The notes under the pieces were generated by a model. It did not search any database. It was given only the letters and a program-made list of their open reading frames with translations, and was not told the origin of the DNA. A DNA stretch of 64,000 nucleotides from Reticulitermes speratus (taxonomy: Eukaryota > Arthropoda > Insecta > Blattodea > Rhinotermitidae), in the NCBI GenBank assembly GCA_021186555.1, contig JAJKFL010000005.1, positions 51,617,635 through 51,681,634 of the forward strand, in the 5' to 3' direction. Below are positions 1 to 10,105 of this stretch, piece after piece (position 1 is the first letter of the stretch; each line of letters begins with the position of its first letter). The translations under genes and the position numbers were made by a program.

Positions 1-65
1 TCTCAAGAAAGACTTTGCTCCATGGAGTCAGTCAGTCTGTGAGTCAGTGGGTCTATCAGTCGGTA
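1..65 (+). mobile_element. LINE 3' end fragment
   Basis: The sequence 'gactttgctccatggagt' followed by short AGTC-like repeats matches the 3' end of LINE tails at 27285-27500 and 46785-47095 in this window. Only the untranslated end is present; the element runs off the left edge. Confidence 0.55.
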
Positions 66-574
66 GTTCAGGTAGTAAAAGACACTGATTTTTCCCTCAC
101 ATCGTTACCGAGTCACCATTCATGATGTTAGGGCTGTAACATATTTATCGTGTATTTGAAAGGCGCCAGGTTTAAATTGTAGAAGGACTGACTTCTGTCA
201 TGAGTTTGTACATGACTGTCACGTCTATACGTACTAACACGGCAGTGGATAATCCCTTCAGATAAACCAGTTTTGTCGCTTTCCAAATTCCTACCTACTC
301 GCCAATACTCTCATGCTATTCACTACAATACAGACTCTTTCATATAGGCTACGGACTGGTCGATCTAGGAATAGAGGTTCATTCCCTGCAGGTGCAAAAA
401 TTTTTTCTTTTCTTCAACGTCTCTAGAAAGGATGTGGGAATATTTCTGGCTCTAGTGCCACGGATAGGGGGTGCCTTTGTCCGCTGTTAAAGCAGCCGAT
501 TCGTGAAACTGGCTCTTCACCTCCAAATAGCGAAGTTTGTTGTTGTTTGTCCCTGTCGCTCCAACGCGGAGCAT
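66..574. other. No recognisable feature
   Basis: AT-rich sequence without a supported gene, array or repeat match inside the window. Confidence 0.5.
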
Positions 575-925
575 AGGGGCGTCCTTTCGGAGGTTTCTAT
601 GGTCATGTGCGTTGATGTAGTGAGTGACCAGCCCACTGACCGCACAAGTTCGACTCAATACTGATGTGACTGCCAGAGCAATCTGGCAGGCAGTCAGGAG
701 ACTTGGGTGAGAATGGCCGCTGAATTTTGCTTACGAGCATTACTAGTTCTATTCATGCCCGTAAGGTTCTTTTACATGCCGTAAATCTACGACATGGGAC
801 CGACGGCTTTACTTCCCCTCCGAAGGAAGTTGTAAAAATCCATCGACCTCGGTCGGGATCGAACCCGCGAACCTTGGGTCCAGTGGCGAGCACGCTAACC
901 ACTAGTCCACCGAGGGCGACCCAAA
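575..925 (-). mobile_element. tRNA-derived SINE, family C
   Basis: The minus strand carries a tRNA-like head with A box near 'gtggttagcgtgctcgcc' and B box 'gcgggttcgatcccgacc'. The body is shared with copies at 29040-29440 and 50070-50455, including a run ending near 'gaccagcccactgaccgc'. Such elements are transcribed by RNA polymerase III and moved by a LINE in trans. The apparent short protein here is only the SINE body read through. Confidence 0.85.
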
Positions 926-1185
926 TAGCGAAGAGATTAAGAATTTTTGGAGGTTATAATTGCACTCTTGCACAAGCTTTAATGACATAATGTTTAATTC
1001 GGGATGGGGGTCCATTTGCCTTGGCCGTTAGCATTCATACTCTTTTTTTTACATCGTTTGCTGCTTTGTAAAACCTGCTGTTGGTCATTACGTAACTGTT
1101 TCAAAATCTATCAATATTTCACTAAAATATGACACAGTAAGTTGCATCTACTGCTTTTAAATAGATTGTAACAGTTCAATCTGTA

Positions 1186-1725
1186 GTTCAGGTGGATACC
1201 TCTTCTGTCTTAGGCCCAAATATCCTCCTCAGCACCCTACTCTCGAACACCTTCAGCCTATATCCTATCTTCCCCCTTCAGTGTGAGAGACCAAGTTTCA
1301 CACCCATACAAAAAACAGGCAAAATTATAATTCTCTATATCTTGATAATTATGTATTTGGATAGCAAACTGGAAGACAGAAGATCCTGCACAGAATGATA
1401 ACAAGCATTCCGCGGCTTCACTCTGCTCTTAATTTCTTCCTGAATGGAATTTTGTTTGCTAGGGTTGTTCCCAAATATCTGAACTGTTCCACCATTTAAA
1501 ATGATTTATTTCCGATTTTATGTCGTGATTTTATCCTGCATTCTGGTCTCGAGACATGACTGACCATTTACTTAGTATTCTCAGCACTTAATTCTAAACC
1601 AATCTCCATACTGGCGACTAATAAAGCTTCTGTGTTTTTTTCATAGTCTGTATACTTCCGCCCAGTATATTAACATCATCAGCATAAACTAGAAGCTGAT
1701 GTGTGTCATAATTTCAAGCCCTCCT
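1186..1725 (-). pseudogene. LINE reverse transcriptase fragment with YADD box
   Basis: Read on the minus strand, the region around 1673-1686 encodes YADD, the catalytic motif of a reverse transcriptase, followed by residues resembling the LINE stretch 'LVASMEIGLELSAE' and 'MSRDQNAG'. Near 1300 it gives 'YGCETWSL', another common motif of insect non-LTR retrotransposon C-terminal regions. The frame is broken by several stops and shifts, so it is a dead fragment. The protein tail at 46785-47095 may come from the same LINE family. The clade (RTE-like or other) cannot be fixed without a search. Confidence 0.75.
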
Positions 1726-2012
1726 GGTAAACGAGAAGTAAATTTGTGAACAAACAGGTACATTGTGCCACGATTGTAACTAACTTCTGGAGTCAGCCCT
1801 ATTTCGAGTTCCTTAAAATCTTGCCCCCTCCAAATGCGTTTGGTGTTAATTTTGGGATCGAGTACAAGTTTATTTTCATATTCTTATTAAGGAATAAAAT
1901 AATATGCACAGAGAAACTTTACGTTACTTGTACCGTACATTTTTAATTATATATATGTTATGCAGACAAATGTACACAGTATTATGTTATTTAACACAAT
2001 TTTATTAAATGT

Positions 2013-2057
2013 TGCCCAACATGTTTCTAGCCTATATAAGGCTCATCTTCAGGGTCT
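2013..2057 (-). ncRNA. Hammerhead-like motif, left arm of element A
   Basis: On the minus strand: CUGAAGA, hairpin AGCCU/AGGCU, GAAAC, AUGU, then U and GGGC. The 5' strand of stem I is GACC, so stem I is damaged relative to the right arm. Confidence 0.5.
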
Positions 2058-2308
2058 CTTTTGTTGAAATTACAACAGCTATATTATTGGTATATAAAAT
2101 TCTTAAAAAGCCGTTAGATGTATTTGGTTATTGGTATCTGTACCGGTCATACTGCTTTCACTATAGATTAGTTGGAGGCAGTAGGCAGTAGACCTCCAAC
2201 TAACTGAAAGCAGCATGACCGGTACAGATATCAATAACCAGGCACATCTAACGGCTTCTTAAGAATTTTATTTACCAATAATATAGCTGTTGTAATTTCA
2301 ACAAAAGA

Positions 2309-2351
2309 GCCCCTGAAGATGAGCCTTATATAGGCTAGAAACATGTTGGGC
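2309..2351 (+). ncRNA. Hammerhead-like ribozyme motif, right arm of element A
   Basis: Stem I GCCC/GGGC encloses CUGAAGA, a hairpin AGCCU/AGGCU, GAAA and the short palindrome ACAUGU, with U as the cleavage-site base. A G and an A flank the stem-II hairpin, so the junction is slightly irregular. Confidence 0.6.
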
Positions 2352-2430
2352 AGCATTTAATAAAATTGTGTTAAATAACATAATACTGTGTACATTTGTC
2401 TGCATAACATACATATATATGCACAGAGAA

Positions 2431-3111
2431 GTTCCACTTTTGACAGGCCAGCAGTTCAACCAAACCGTCACTTTAAATAGAATACTGTGTACTGATTTTT
2501 TTTTTTTTACTGTCTGAATTATACCAAGACTTCTAACTTTGCACATTTAAAAGAAAAATGTAGAACTGCAGTCATTTATTTCTCGGTATCATTTTCTTAA
2601 ACCATCAGTTCGTGTGAACTCTCTACTACACATTAAGAGAAAAGCAACCATAAATTCTGGTGAAAACAAAACGTCTTCCATAGCGCTGTTTAACGCCTAC
2701 TCGGTATGTTTCGTGCAACACGCACTGCTGATGTCTTACAGTCTGAACCGTTAACCTGATTAAATCTGACATTTCAGAGAAACTTAATATTTTGCGCAAC
2801 AAATGTTCTGCGGCTTATCAACGTCACGAAAACTGAAATGATACTGTACGGTTCAGCAAACGTAAGAATTTGATTTATATCGACTTATAAAATATAGCGT
2901 TTAACCTTCACAACGCAGAATTATACCTGTTATTATCGTGAAAGTTATCTGGGTGGGAAGGTAAAGGACTGTATTATCAGAAATTAAAGTGTTAAAGGGT
3001 TTACCTTAATAAGGTATTATCCCGACTCTAAAGTCAAAACTACAGGGTCGTGTGTTTGAGAATAAGTAATAGAAGGCAGAAGAAAAGGCCGTAATTAATA
3101 AGCTACAAATC
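2431..3111. other. No recognisable feature
   Basis: AT-rich unique-looking sequence; only short T and A runs are visible. Confidence 0.5.
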
Positions 3112-3515
3112 CGGGGTGCACCCAAGGGGTGGGGCTGCCGGGCTGCAGCAACCCCCCCCCACAACTCCCTAAAACAAAATTAAAAAAAAAATTTTTTAGA
3201 TATTATGATATCAAAAGTTTTACGTTATCTACCCTTCAGCCTAAATCAACCACTGAAATCGGCTGATGACTAGTAAAATAGAATTTTGAAAAATAAATTT
3301 ATAAAATAAGAAAAAAAAACAAGAAGATAGGACAGTGTGGTTGAGTCATGGAACATGTAGTTATATGTGTATGTATGTAAATGCAGTTTTAGAGGGTGCT
3401 TACAACATGAATTTTATAACATAATTTTTAAAATCAAACATAAATTATGTATAGCCTCAGGATCAGCCCCCCCCCCCGGCCCCTCAAGGAAAACTTCTGG
3501 GTGCACACCTGCTAA
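3112..3515. mobile_element. hAT-type MITE, copy 1
   Basis: The ends are inverted: 'ccggggtgcaccca' on the left and 'tgggtgcacacctg' on the right, resembling the CAGGGGTGC type of hAT termini. The interior is shared with 45497-45877, including 'aatcggctgatgactag'. Flanking octamers 'ctacaaat' and 'ctaaaagt' agree at 6 of 8 positions, as expected of an old 8-bp target duplication. There is no coding capacity. C runs near 3150 and 3470 distinguish this copy. Confidence 0.75.
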
Positions 3516-3517
3516 AA

Positions 3518-4040
3518 GTCATCGAATATTATTGGGATGAACAGAGTTGATTCTTGTGCAGAGCATTCTGCATTACATACGGGAAAATGAGAAAAGGTAA
3601 GGGTAAAATTGTCCAACAAAGGCGTGTGAATGAGTGGAAGAATAGTTCTGGCTCCAACTTTGGAGGGGATGGACTGGAAAAGCATTCGAAACTCTAAATC
3701 AAAAACCTGAAAGGAAGAAAGTGGGAAGTATTGGGATAAATTTTTTAGAAGAAGAACAACGTCACCGTTTAAAGTTTGACACTTCTGTTTCTCATACGTC
3801 GATTTCCTTGTTTCGTATTTCCGCCCGGAGAATGTTTGTCATGACAAGATTTTAACGGTTATCTCAGTTTCTACAGGAATATGCATATTACCTCACATGG
3901 TTCGCGAGTACTTCTTCACAAAGCATCATTAAACAGCTGTCCTATCATTCGATAATATAGAGACCTTCCTGTTTGCTGGATCACCTTGCAATCGTTGTGT
4001 GATTCCCCGCAGTGTAAGAAGTTTCGTATGAAGCTACCAC
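3518..4040. other. No recognisable feature
   Basis: No gene, array or repeat match seen. Confidence 0.5.
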
Positions 4041-4044
4041 ACCT

Positions 4045-4215
4045 ACCCCGGTAGCTCACCCGTCCTCTTGTCCACCTGATACCGAGAGCTCTGCCTCCAG
4101 GTATTAAAGCGGCCTAAACATAAAGCTAACCACTTCCATCTAGCGCCGAAGTTAATAATACGTGGAGCTATACCTCCATTCTCCCATTTGTCTTCATGAC
4201 ATGGAGCTTAAGTAA
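4045..4215 (+). mobile_element. SINE family B, 3' body fragment
   Basis: Contains 'acttccatctagcgccgaag' and 'tgtcttcatgacatgga', hallmarks of the family B body also seen at 11356-11612. The tRNA-like head is missing or decayed. Confidence 0.65.
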
Positions 4216-4350
4216 ACAGGGGGAGCGGGAAACTTTACGTGAACAATTCACGGTGTAGTTATAAAAACCACATTTACGAAAATTAAGGGCCTGTCGATCG
4301 GGATGAGCTGGGGTTAGCCTGAGAGTTGACATAACTTAATGTCTTGTAAG

Positions 4351-4563
4351 TTATATAAGATGTATATTTAGTTTTTCAACCAACGAATGTACATATAAAT
4401 AAAATTTCACTACACCCTACATATGTTTCGGCCTCAATTTGGTCATCATCAGAGACACTTTGCTAGGGTGTAGTGAAATTTTATTTATATGTGCATCCGT
4501 TGGTTGAAAAACTAAATAATATTCAGATGCACGGTGAACACAACGTTACATTATATAAGATGT
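4351..4563. mobile_element. Foldback element B, 13-bp direct repeats
   Basis: Arms share 'tttagtttttcaaccaacg' and its inverted copy near 4498-4517. A tail at the right carries 'gatgcacggtga'. The 13-mer 'ttatataagatgt' occurs exactly at 4351-4363 and 4551-4563, immediately outside the element, a clear target-site duplication. The left arm holds a hammerhead-like motif on the minus strand (about 4414-4457) with CUGAUGA and GAAAC intact but an irregular stem I. Confidence 0.8.
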
Positions 4564-4623
4564 GTTGTTGGTTTCGAGATCTCAAACCGATGAAGCTGTG
4601 AATTGTTTTCTTTTTCTTTTCGT

Positions 4624-4672
4624 AATCGGCCTGATGAATGTTATATATTTTAATCGAAACATGTAGCTGATT
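4624..4672 (+). ncRNA. Hammerhead-like motif with 7-bp stem I
   Basis: AAUCGGC and GCUGAUU form a 7-pair stem I, with one G-U pair, around CUGAUGA, a weak AU-rich stem II, GAAA, the palindrome ACAUGU and cleavage base A. Core residues are conserved; stem II is degenerate with a bulge. It lies just left of the mariner terminus, outside any complete foldback element I can define. Confidence 0.55.
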
Positions 4673-4693
4673 TCCTTGAGAAATATATACGTG

Positions 4694-5977
4694 TGTCGTT
4701 CAAATTTAAAAGAGAATTTAGTTCCCTCTCGAGCACAAATCAACTTGTATGAACGTGCTTGCGCTGACAAGTTGTGACGTGTTTAAACTTACAACCCACA
4801 CTAGTCGGGTCCCTCTCCACCTCAACCATCAGGTGCAATCAAGATGGCAGTGCAAGCAATACCCAAAAGTGTTGCGCAGCGTATATTTATCAAATTTCTC
4901 ACAAAGGAAGGTGTAATTCCTCCTGAAATCTTTACCAGGCTTCAAGAACAGTTTGGGGATGAATGTTTGTTACAGCCAAGGGTGTTCAGTTGGGCGAAAT
5001 CATTTCGAGAAGGACGAGACCGTGTTGAAAATGAACCTCTCGCTCGGCGACCAAGAACTTCTGTCAATGCAGACAACGTTTTGAAAACTGGTGAACTTAT
5101 TCGGGCTAATCGTCGCATAACTCTTCTTGAACTGTCACAAGAAATTAGTGTAGGGAGTGTTGAAGAAAGTCTGCACAACGAGTTGAAAGTCAGTACAGTG
5201 AGCGCAAGATGGGTCCCACGGCTCCTGTCACCGGAGCACAGGAAAGACGTTTAGTGGCCGTTACTCAACTTTTGCAACGATATGAGAGAGAAGGAGCCGA
5301 AGTTTTGGACTCAATTGAGACCTGTGATGAGATCTGGGTCCACTACTTCACTCCTGAATCAAAAAGAGCAAGCAAGCGGTGCAAACACACCCATTCACCA
5401 CCTTCCCAAAAAAGCGAAAGCAATTTTTTCAGCGGGGAAGATCATGACTGCTGTGTTCTGGGATTCAAAGGGTATCATTTACCTGGACTTTCTCACTGGT
5501 CAAAAAACCATCAATGCACAGTACTATTCAACTCTCCTGAATGAAAAAGTGAAGTCGGCAATCCGCTTAAAGCGAAGAAAAAGGCAGGATTTAGTTTGCT
5601 TCCTCCAGGACAACATTCGTCCTCACACTGCGGCTTTAACGATGGCAACTCTACTGAAACTGAAGTGGGATGTCCTGCCTCATCCACCGTACAGTCCAGA
5701 CTTAGTTCCATCCGATTATCATTTGTTTGGACCAATGAAGAGGGTTTTAGGAGGCAAGAGATTCCGGAATAATGATGAGGTCACTGCAGCTGTGCAAAGT
5801 TGGATAAACAAGCAAAAGAAAACCTTCTTTGAAACTGGAATTAAGAAGCTTCCAGAACGTTGGCACAAGTGTATGACAGTCAACAGGGACTACATTGAAA
5901 AGCAGTGTGTAATATGTTTTCATTTTATTGTGAATAAATTTTTTAGTAACGAATTCTCGTTTAAATTTGAACGACCT
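4694..5977 (+). mobile_element. mariner transposon (DD34D), near full length
   Basis: Terminal inverted repeats lie at about 4694-4718 and 5952-5976, sharing 'gtcgttcaaatttaaa'. They enclose one decayed transposase gene. The length of about 1.28 kb is typical of mariner. Exact TA duplications are not clean, so the outer base positions are uncertain by a few bases. Confidence 0.88.
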
Positions 5978-5980
5978 TAG
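4844..5980 (+). pseudogene. mariner transposase, two frameshifts
   Basis: Transposases of this family cut and paste the element by binding its inverted repeats and cleaving with a DDD triad. Frame 1 (4844-5254) holds the N-terminal helix-turn-helix part ('QRIFIKFLTKEGV', 'VFSWAKSFREGR'). The middle lies in another frame (about 5250-5400) and contains 'TCDEIWVHYF' with the first Asp. The rest (about 5400-5980) returns to the first frame, with 'FLQDNIRPHT' (second Asp) and 'PYSPDLVPSDYHLFG' (third Asp). Thirty-four residues separate the second and third Asp, the classical mariner DD34D spacing. All three catalytic Asp codons survive, but the two shifts prevent a single product. The start at 4844 gives a normal mariner N-terminus. 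The last 20 or so residues read into the right terminal repeat. Confidence 0.9.
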
Positions 5981-6810
5981 TAGTTGCGTTGAGAATGAAT
6001 ATTTTGTATCTTTAACATTTGAATTACGTGAGATTTAAATCCCAAAGTGTCCGTCTACGGCCGAGGTTCTTTTTGCTTTAAATGCCCGGTTTCTCACCTG
6101 CTGATATTATCCGTCGTATATTATGCATTTTTAATTACACTGTAAACACAACGGGGCTGAATGGTCTTAATGGAGCAGTTATTTGACAGAGTAGACGTAA
6201 AAGAGTAAATATGTGTGTGTTCCAGTTACAGCTGTAACTCTATGTTAATATTCCAGTCTACCAGCTAATTGAATTTTGGTAAAGTAAAAGTGGCATTTAA
6301 TTAAGAACCCTAATTTATTGTTTCCCCTTAAGACGGAGAGCAAAATTCCGACTTGTTCCAACAGGAACATCTTTAACCGATTTGTGGAAATGTATTGTCA
6401 GGGTAAAACTTATCCATCTGGCGTTTAAGGAATTGCGAATCCCCTTGGCGTTGGCAAAATGCTGCAGTGGTGCCATCTGTACTCCCAACACCGCGACACG
6501 TTCCTTGAGCTTTGTCGTTCAAGAAAGAAAAGCAGCTACTGCCTCAGGAAGATCCGTCGTTCTTAATTCTCTCAGTTCCTGCACTGTCTGTCTGTCTGTC
6601 TGCTTGGCTTCTCTGCAGTCTGTCCTGTCATTAAGTTTTATTTATAAGTCCATGTGCACTTAAGGTAGACACTTTTGTTTGGACTGGCAGTTAAGCGTCA
6701 GACTTGAGCAGACAATATTTTATCTCACTCAAGTTACCGACTGGGATTTTTCGTAATTTTGTTTCTGTCTCTGCAGGATAATGGCACATAGTGGCGTAGA
6801 ATTACCAGAT
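5981..6810. other. No recognisable feature
   Basis: Ordinary AT-rich sequence with a short CTGT run near 6586-6602. No supported gene. Confidence 0.5.
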
Positions 6811-6811
6811 T

Positions 6812-6895
6812 TCAGGCTTCCGTCGCGGTGTAGTTGGAAGTCTTTGCTTTTATAGGATGTTACGCGGCGTAGGTTGGTAGTTGGTAGATTAAAGT
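6812..6895. mobile_element. Type-2 foldback fragment (one arm)
   Basis: Contains 'ttcaggcttccgtcgcggtg' followed by 'ggatgttacgcggcgtagg' and 'ttggtagttgg'. These are the tail and arm of the type-2 elements at 35890-36075 and 47700-47945. The second arm is absent. Confidence 0.6.
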
Positions 6896-7210
6896 CGTGC
6901 GTATGATTAAGCACCGCGGCATGAATAGGGGGAATTATAGCTCCACGTATTCTTATCGTCGGTAAGGAATGGAGGTGAATATTCAGTTTCACGTCCTGGC
7001 TGCCTTATTCCCGAGTATACAGACCTTTGTAGGCATTGAATGTGAAGGATAATGTGCTTCAGAGTCAGTCTGGAAACTGTGGAGAGGAGAAAAACTTGTT
7101 ATGTGTCTGTAGTTCCTGCTGTGCTGTTAGAGTTAACGAGGAAGAAGCGGGGAATGCAGGTCTACAGGGCAGCTGACAGTTCTAAGTTTTGTCGACATTT
7201 GTTCACATAA

Positions 7211-7482
7211 ATGCAGTCCCTGTCATATGAACTGGCAGGCAGCGGTCTGTCGGCATGTGAACTGGTCCAGTTCCTGTCATGTGAACTGTGGGGCAGCGTG
7301 CTGTCCGCATGTGAACCGGTCCAGTCCCTGTCATGTGAACGGTGGTGCAGCGTGCTGTCCGCATGTGAACCGGTCCAGTCCCTGTCATGTGAACGGTGGA
7401 GCAGCGTGCTGTCCGCATGTGAACCGGTCCAGTCCCTGTCATGTGAACGGTGGAGCAGCGTGCTGTCCGCATGTGAACCGAC
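7211..7482. repeat. 54-bp tandem repeat, about 5 copies
   Basis: The unit runs from 'gtgaaccggtccagtccctg' through 'gcagcgtgctgtccgcat'. The period of 54 bp is a multiple of three, so several frames on both strands stay open and mimic short repeat proteins. The first copy is the most diverged; later copies differ by only a few bases. Confidence 0.92.
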
Positions 7483-7825
7483 CTTGCGGAATCATTTGGT
7501 CCGCTTAAGGTTTGAATTTCGTAGCAGAATACATTAGTGACCGACTGACTAGTCATCTAACTAAACAACAAAAAACTAACTAACGAACTAACCAACTTAA
7601 CGGAGCAGACTCCTTGTTGAGAAGCTAGCAATACTTCAGCCATTCAAGAAATGTATCTCATTTTATGCAGTCAAAGTAATTATTACTTATTCTTCATATC
7701 TAGCTTAGGTTTCCCACGCTTTCTCTCTCCACAAGCTTTTCCCATCAAAATTCTTTACACACTTCTTTTTTAACATAATACGGAATATTTGTGATTTATT
7801 TGTATCACTTAGACGTGATGATGCT
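7483..7825. other. No recognisable feature
   Basis: Short CTAA repeats near 7554-7600, otherwise nothing recognisable. Confidence 0.5.
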
Positions 7826-8763
7826 CCATTATATGTGTCTATAGACACACTACGAAACATTATATGTGTCTATAAACACAGTACGAAACATTATACGTGT
7901 CTATAGACACAGTACGAAGCATTATATGTGTCTATAGACAGTACGAAATATTATATGTGTCTATAGACAGTACGAAACATTACATGTGTCTATAGACACA
8001 CTGCGAAACATTATATGTGTCTATAGACACACTACGAAACATTATATGTCTATAGACACAGTACGAAACATTATATGTGTCTATGGACACACTACGAAAC
8101 ATTATATGTCTATAGACACAGTACGAAACATTATATGTGTCTACAGACACACTACGAAATATTATATGTGTCTATAGACACACTACGAAACATTATATGT
8201 CTATAGACACAGTACGAAACATTATATGTGTCTATAGACACACTACGAAACATTATATGTCTATAGACACACTACGAAACATTATATGTGTCTATATACA
8301 CAGTACGAAACATTATATGTGTCTATAGACACACTACGAAATATTATATGTCTATAGACACAGTACGAAACATTATATGTCTATAGACACAGTACGAAAC
8401 ATTATATGTGTCTATAGACACACTGCGAAACATTATATGTGTCTATAGACACACTACGAAACATTATATGTCTATAGACACAGTACGAAACATTATATGT
8501 GTCTATAGACACAGTACGAAACATTATATGTGTCTATAGACACACTACGAAATATTATATGTCTATAGACACAGTACGAAACATTATATGTCTATAGACA
8601 CAGTACGAAACATTATATGTCTATAGACACAGTACGAAACATTATATGTGTCTATAGACACACTGCGAAACATTATATGTGTCTATAGACACACTGCGAA
8701 ACATTATATGTCTATAGACACAGTACGAAACATTATATGTGTCTATAGACACAGTACGAAACG
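7826..8763. repeat. Satellite-like array of a 29-31-bp palindromic unit
   Basis: About 30 copies of a unit containing the perfect 16-bp palindrome 'tgtgtctatagacaca' followed by 'c(a/t)(c/g)tacgaaacatta'. Two length variants alternate, 31 bp and 29 bp (the latter lacking one 'gt'), with 'cactacg' versus 'cagtacg' variants interspersed. This suggests higher-order amplification. Short open frames here are artefacts of the repeat. Confidence 0.93.
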
Positions 8764-8871
8764 ATCTCTTGTAAAGATTTTACTTTACATTCACCGTGCA
8801 TTTCCATTCAATATTTAACAAACAACTAAATGCACATTTTATTTGAAATTATTTTATAGTTTTCTTAGATT

Positions 8872-8916
8872 CCCCTACATATGTTTCGGTCTGATTTCAT
8901 ACCATCTTCAGGGGGT
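8872..8916 (-). ncRNA. Hammerhead-like motif
   Basis: On the minus strand: CCCC, CUGAAGA, U, a hairpin starting GGU and ending ACC, GAAAC, AUAUGU, A, GGGG. Stem I pairs fully over 4 bp; stem II is partly mismatched. Confidence 0.5.
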
Positions 8917-9214
8917 CATAAACTACACTTATATCACGTCCATATGTGTTCGTTCAATTGCATATGTAGTGTAGATCACTTGCGTCTAATCGTGTAGGTT
9001 GTAATATCACTTTTAAAAAAAATAACTTTTTTTAAAAAACAGATTAAAATAGATTAAAAACACGATTAAAGTTGTAAAACACAGGTGAAACACACTGTAT
9101 ACCGACTCAAGGTCACATCTAAGTTGTTTGTACGAGGTGAAACATAGTAGATCATTTCCTTGTGTATACACGTCATTGGTTAATTGAAGCATGAAATCGT
9201 GGTTCTGTGTATAC

Positions 9215-9286
9215 AGGGTATACACAAAAGAATGGTGCGGTTTCAATAGTTTTCACTATTGAAACCGCACCATTCTTTTGTGTATG
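9215..9286. mobile_element. Perfect palindrome of two mariner-like termini
   Basis: 'tacacaaaagaatggtgcgg' plus 'tttcaatag' is followed after 6 bp by its exact inverse. This is the same terminal repeat that bounds the transposase remnant at 43318-43878. The locus is therefore a minimal, fully symmetrical derivative: two termini with virtually nothing between them. Confidence 0.8.
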
Positions 9287-9917
9287 ATCTGTATTGCAGA
9301 TCATACTTTTATAAAGCTGTAAAGCGAATAAATTTATTGTTAGAACTGATTTTCTTTATTAAGTTATTGTATTATTGTATCATTTAGGTTACCAAATTAA
9401 ATTTCTTGAATGACATACCTGCTTGTTCCGTGTGCCGTCGTGTTGTGGTGTCTTGTACACTGTGTTATGGGAGTGTACCTGATGCTTGCGTAATGATAGG
9501 GTTAGGTGAGGTGAGAGTAATGAACTTGAATAACGGGTTTTCTTCTGCTGGGATTTGTTCTTCGATCAATAAGTGTTGTTTATATTATAGTTATATATAA
9601 AGATTTTCTGCTATGTTCATATGCCATATTTTTTTTTGCAAGTTCGTATCAGCTCCATACTGTTCTGTATTGTGACGTATTCATGTTGGTTACTCTTGTA
9701 AAGAATTCTACATTATCATTTAGGCTGTTTATTTCATTTCAGATGTTAACTGATATTGCTTTGCTCTTTGTGCTTGTGGTGTCTGATATTGTATGGTACT
9801 TGCAGCCGGATAATCCTACTTTTTATGTTAGCCATAACGTCCATATTCTTATAATTAATACATTAACTAACTTAACGCAATTAATAAAATAGGTTCAGAA
9901 ATATAAAAATCCTATAA

Positions 9918-9961
9918 AACTCCTACATGTTTCGGTACTGAGGTGCCATCATCAGGGAGTT
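9918..9961 (-). ncRNA. Hammerhead-like motif, left arm of element E
   Basis: Stem I AACUCC/GGAGUU (6 bp), CUGAUGA, GAAAC, AUGU and cleavage base A are all present. Stem II has two mismatches. Confidence 0.6.
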
Positions 9962-9995
9962 ATTCTGATAAAGGAGTTTAAGGCCAGCACTTTTT

Positions 9996-10039
9996 AAGTC
10001 CCTGATGAAGGCATTTCGGTGCCGAAACATGTAGGAGTT
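9996..10039 (+). ncRNA. Hammerhead-like motif, right arm of element E
   Basis: CUGAUGA, extra A, hairpin GGCA/GUGCC-like, GAAAC, AUGU, A, GGAGUU. Stem I has one mismatch. Confidence 0.6.
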
Positions 10040-10105
10040 TTATAGGAGTTTTATACTTCTGAATGTATTTTATTAAGTGCGTGTGTTAATGTATTAAGGA
10101 TAATA

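Larger units (their letters stand above)
1903..2430. mobile_element. Foldback element A with two hammerhead-like motifs
   Basis: Arms of about 235 bp (from about 1953 and back to about 2416) are near-perfect inverted copies meeting near 2187. A one-sided tail at 1916-1952 carries 'taccgtacat', a variant of the CACCGTGCAT tail seen in sister elements. The string 'atatgcacagagaa' flanks both ends (1902-1915 and 2417-2430), a direct repeat of 10-14 bp consistent with a target-site duplication. Each arm holds an outward-facing hammerhead-like motif. Confidence 0.8.
8772..9607. mobile_element. Probable ribozyme-type element with nested palindrome
   Basis: The left end starts with the family tail ('actttacattcaccgtgcat' at 8782-8801) and holds a hammerhead-like motif on the minus strand. 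The 10-mer 'taaagatttt' occurs at 8772-8781 and again at 9598-9607, which could be the target duplication. A second arm is not visible, and the 10-mer is AT-rich, so the right limit is uncertain. Confidence 0.45.
9850..10105. mobile_element. Foldback element E with paired hammerhead-like motifs
   Basis: Arms are inverted copies from 'taatacattaac' inward, sharing 'cctataaaactcctacatgt'. No CACCGTGCAT tail is seen, so this is a separate subfamily, also present as a one-armed copy at 43105-43290. Confidence 0.65.

Noticed and set aside
7203-7556. Repeat-protein-like open frames on both strands
   Set aside because: The 54-bp period is a multiple of three, so frames stay open without selection. 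No start context, domain or second copy.
7826-8763. CRISPR-like regular array
   Set aside because: Units are contiguous without unique spacers, the genome is eukaryotic and no cas-like genes are present.
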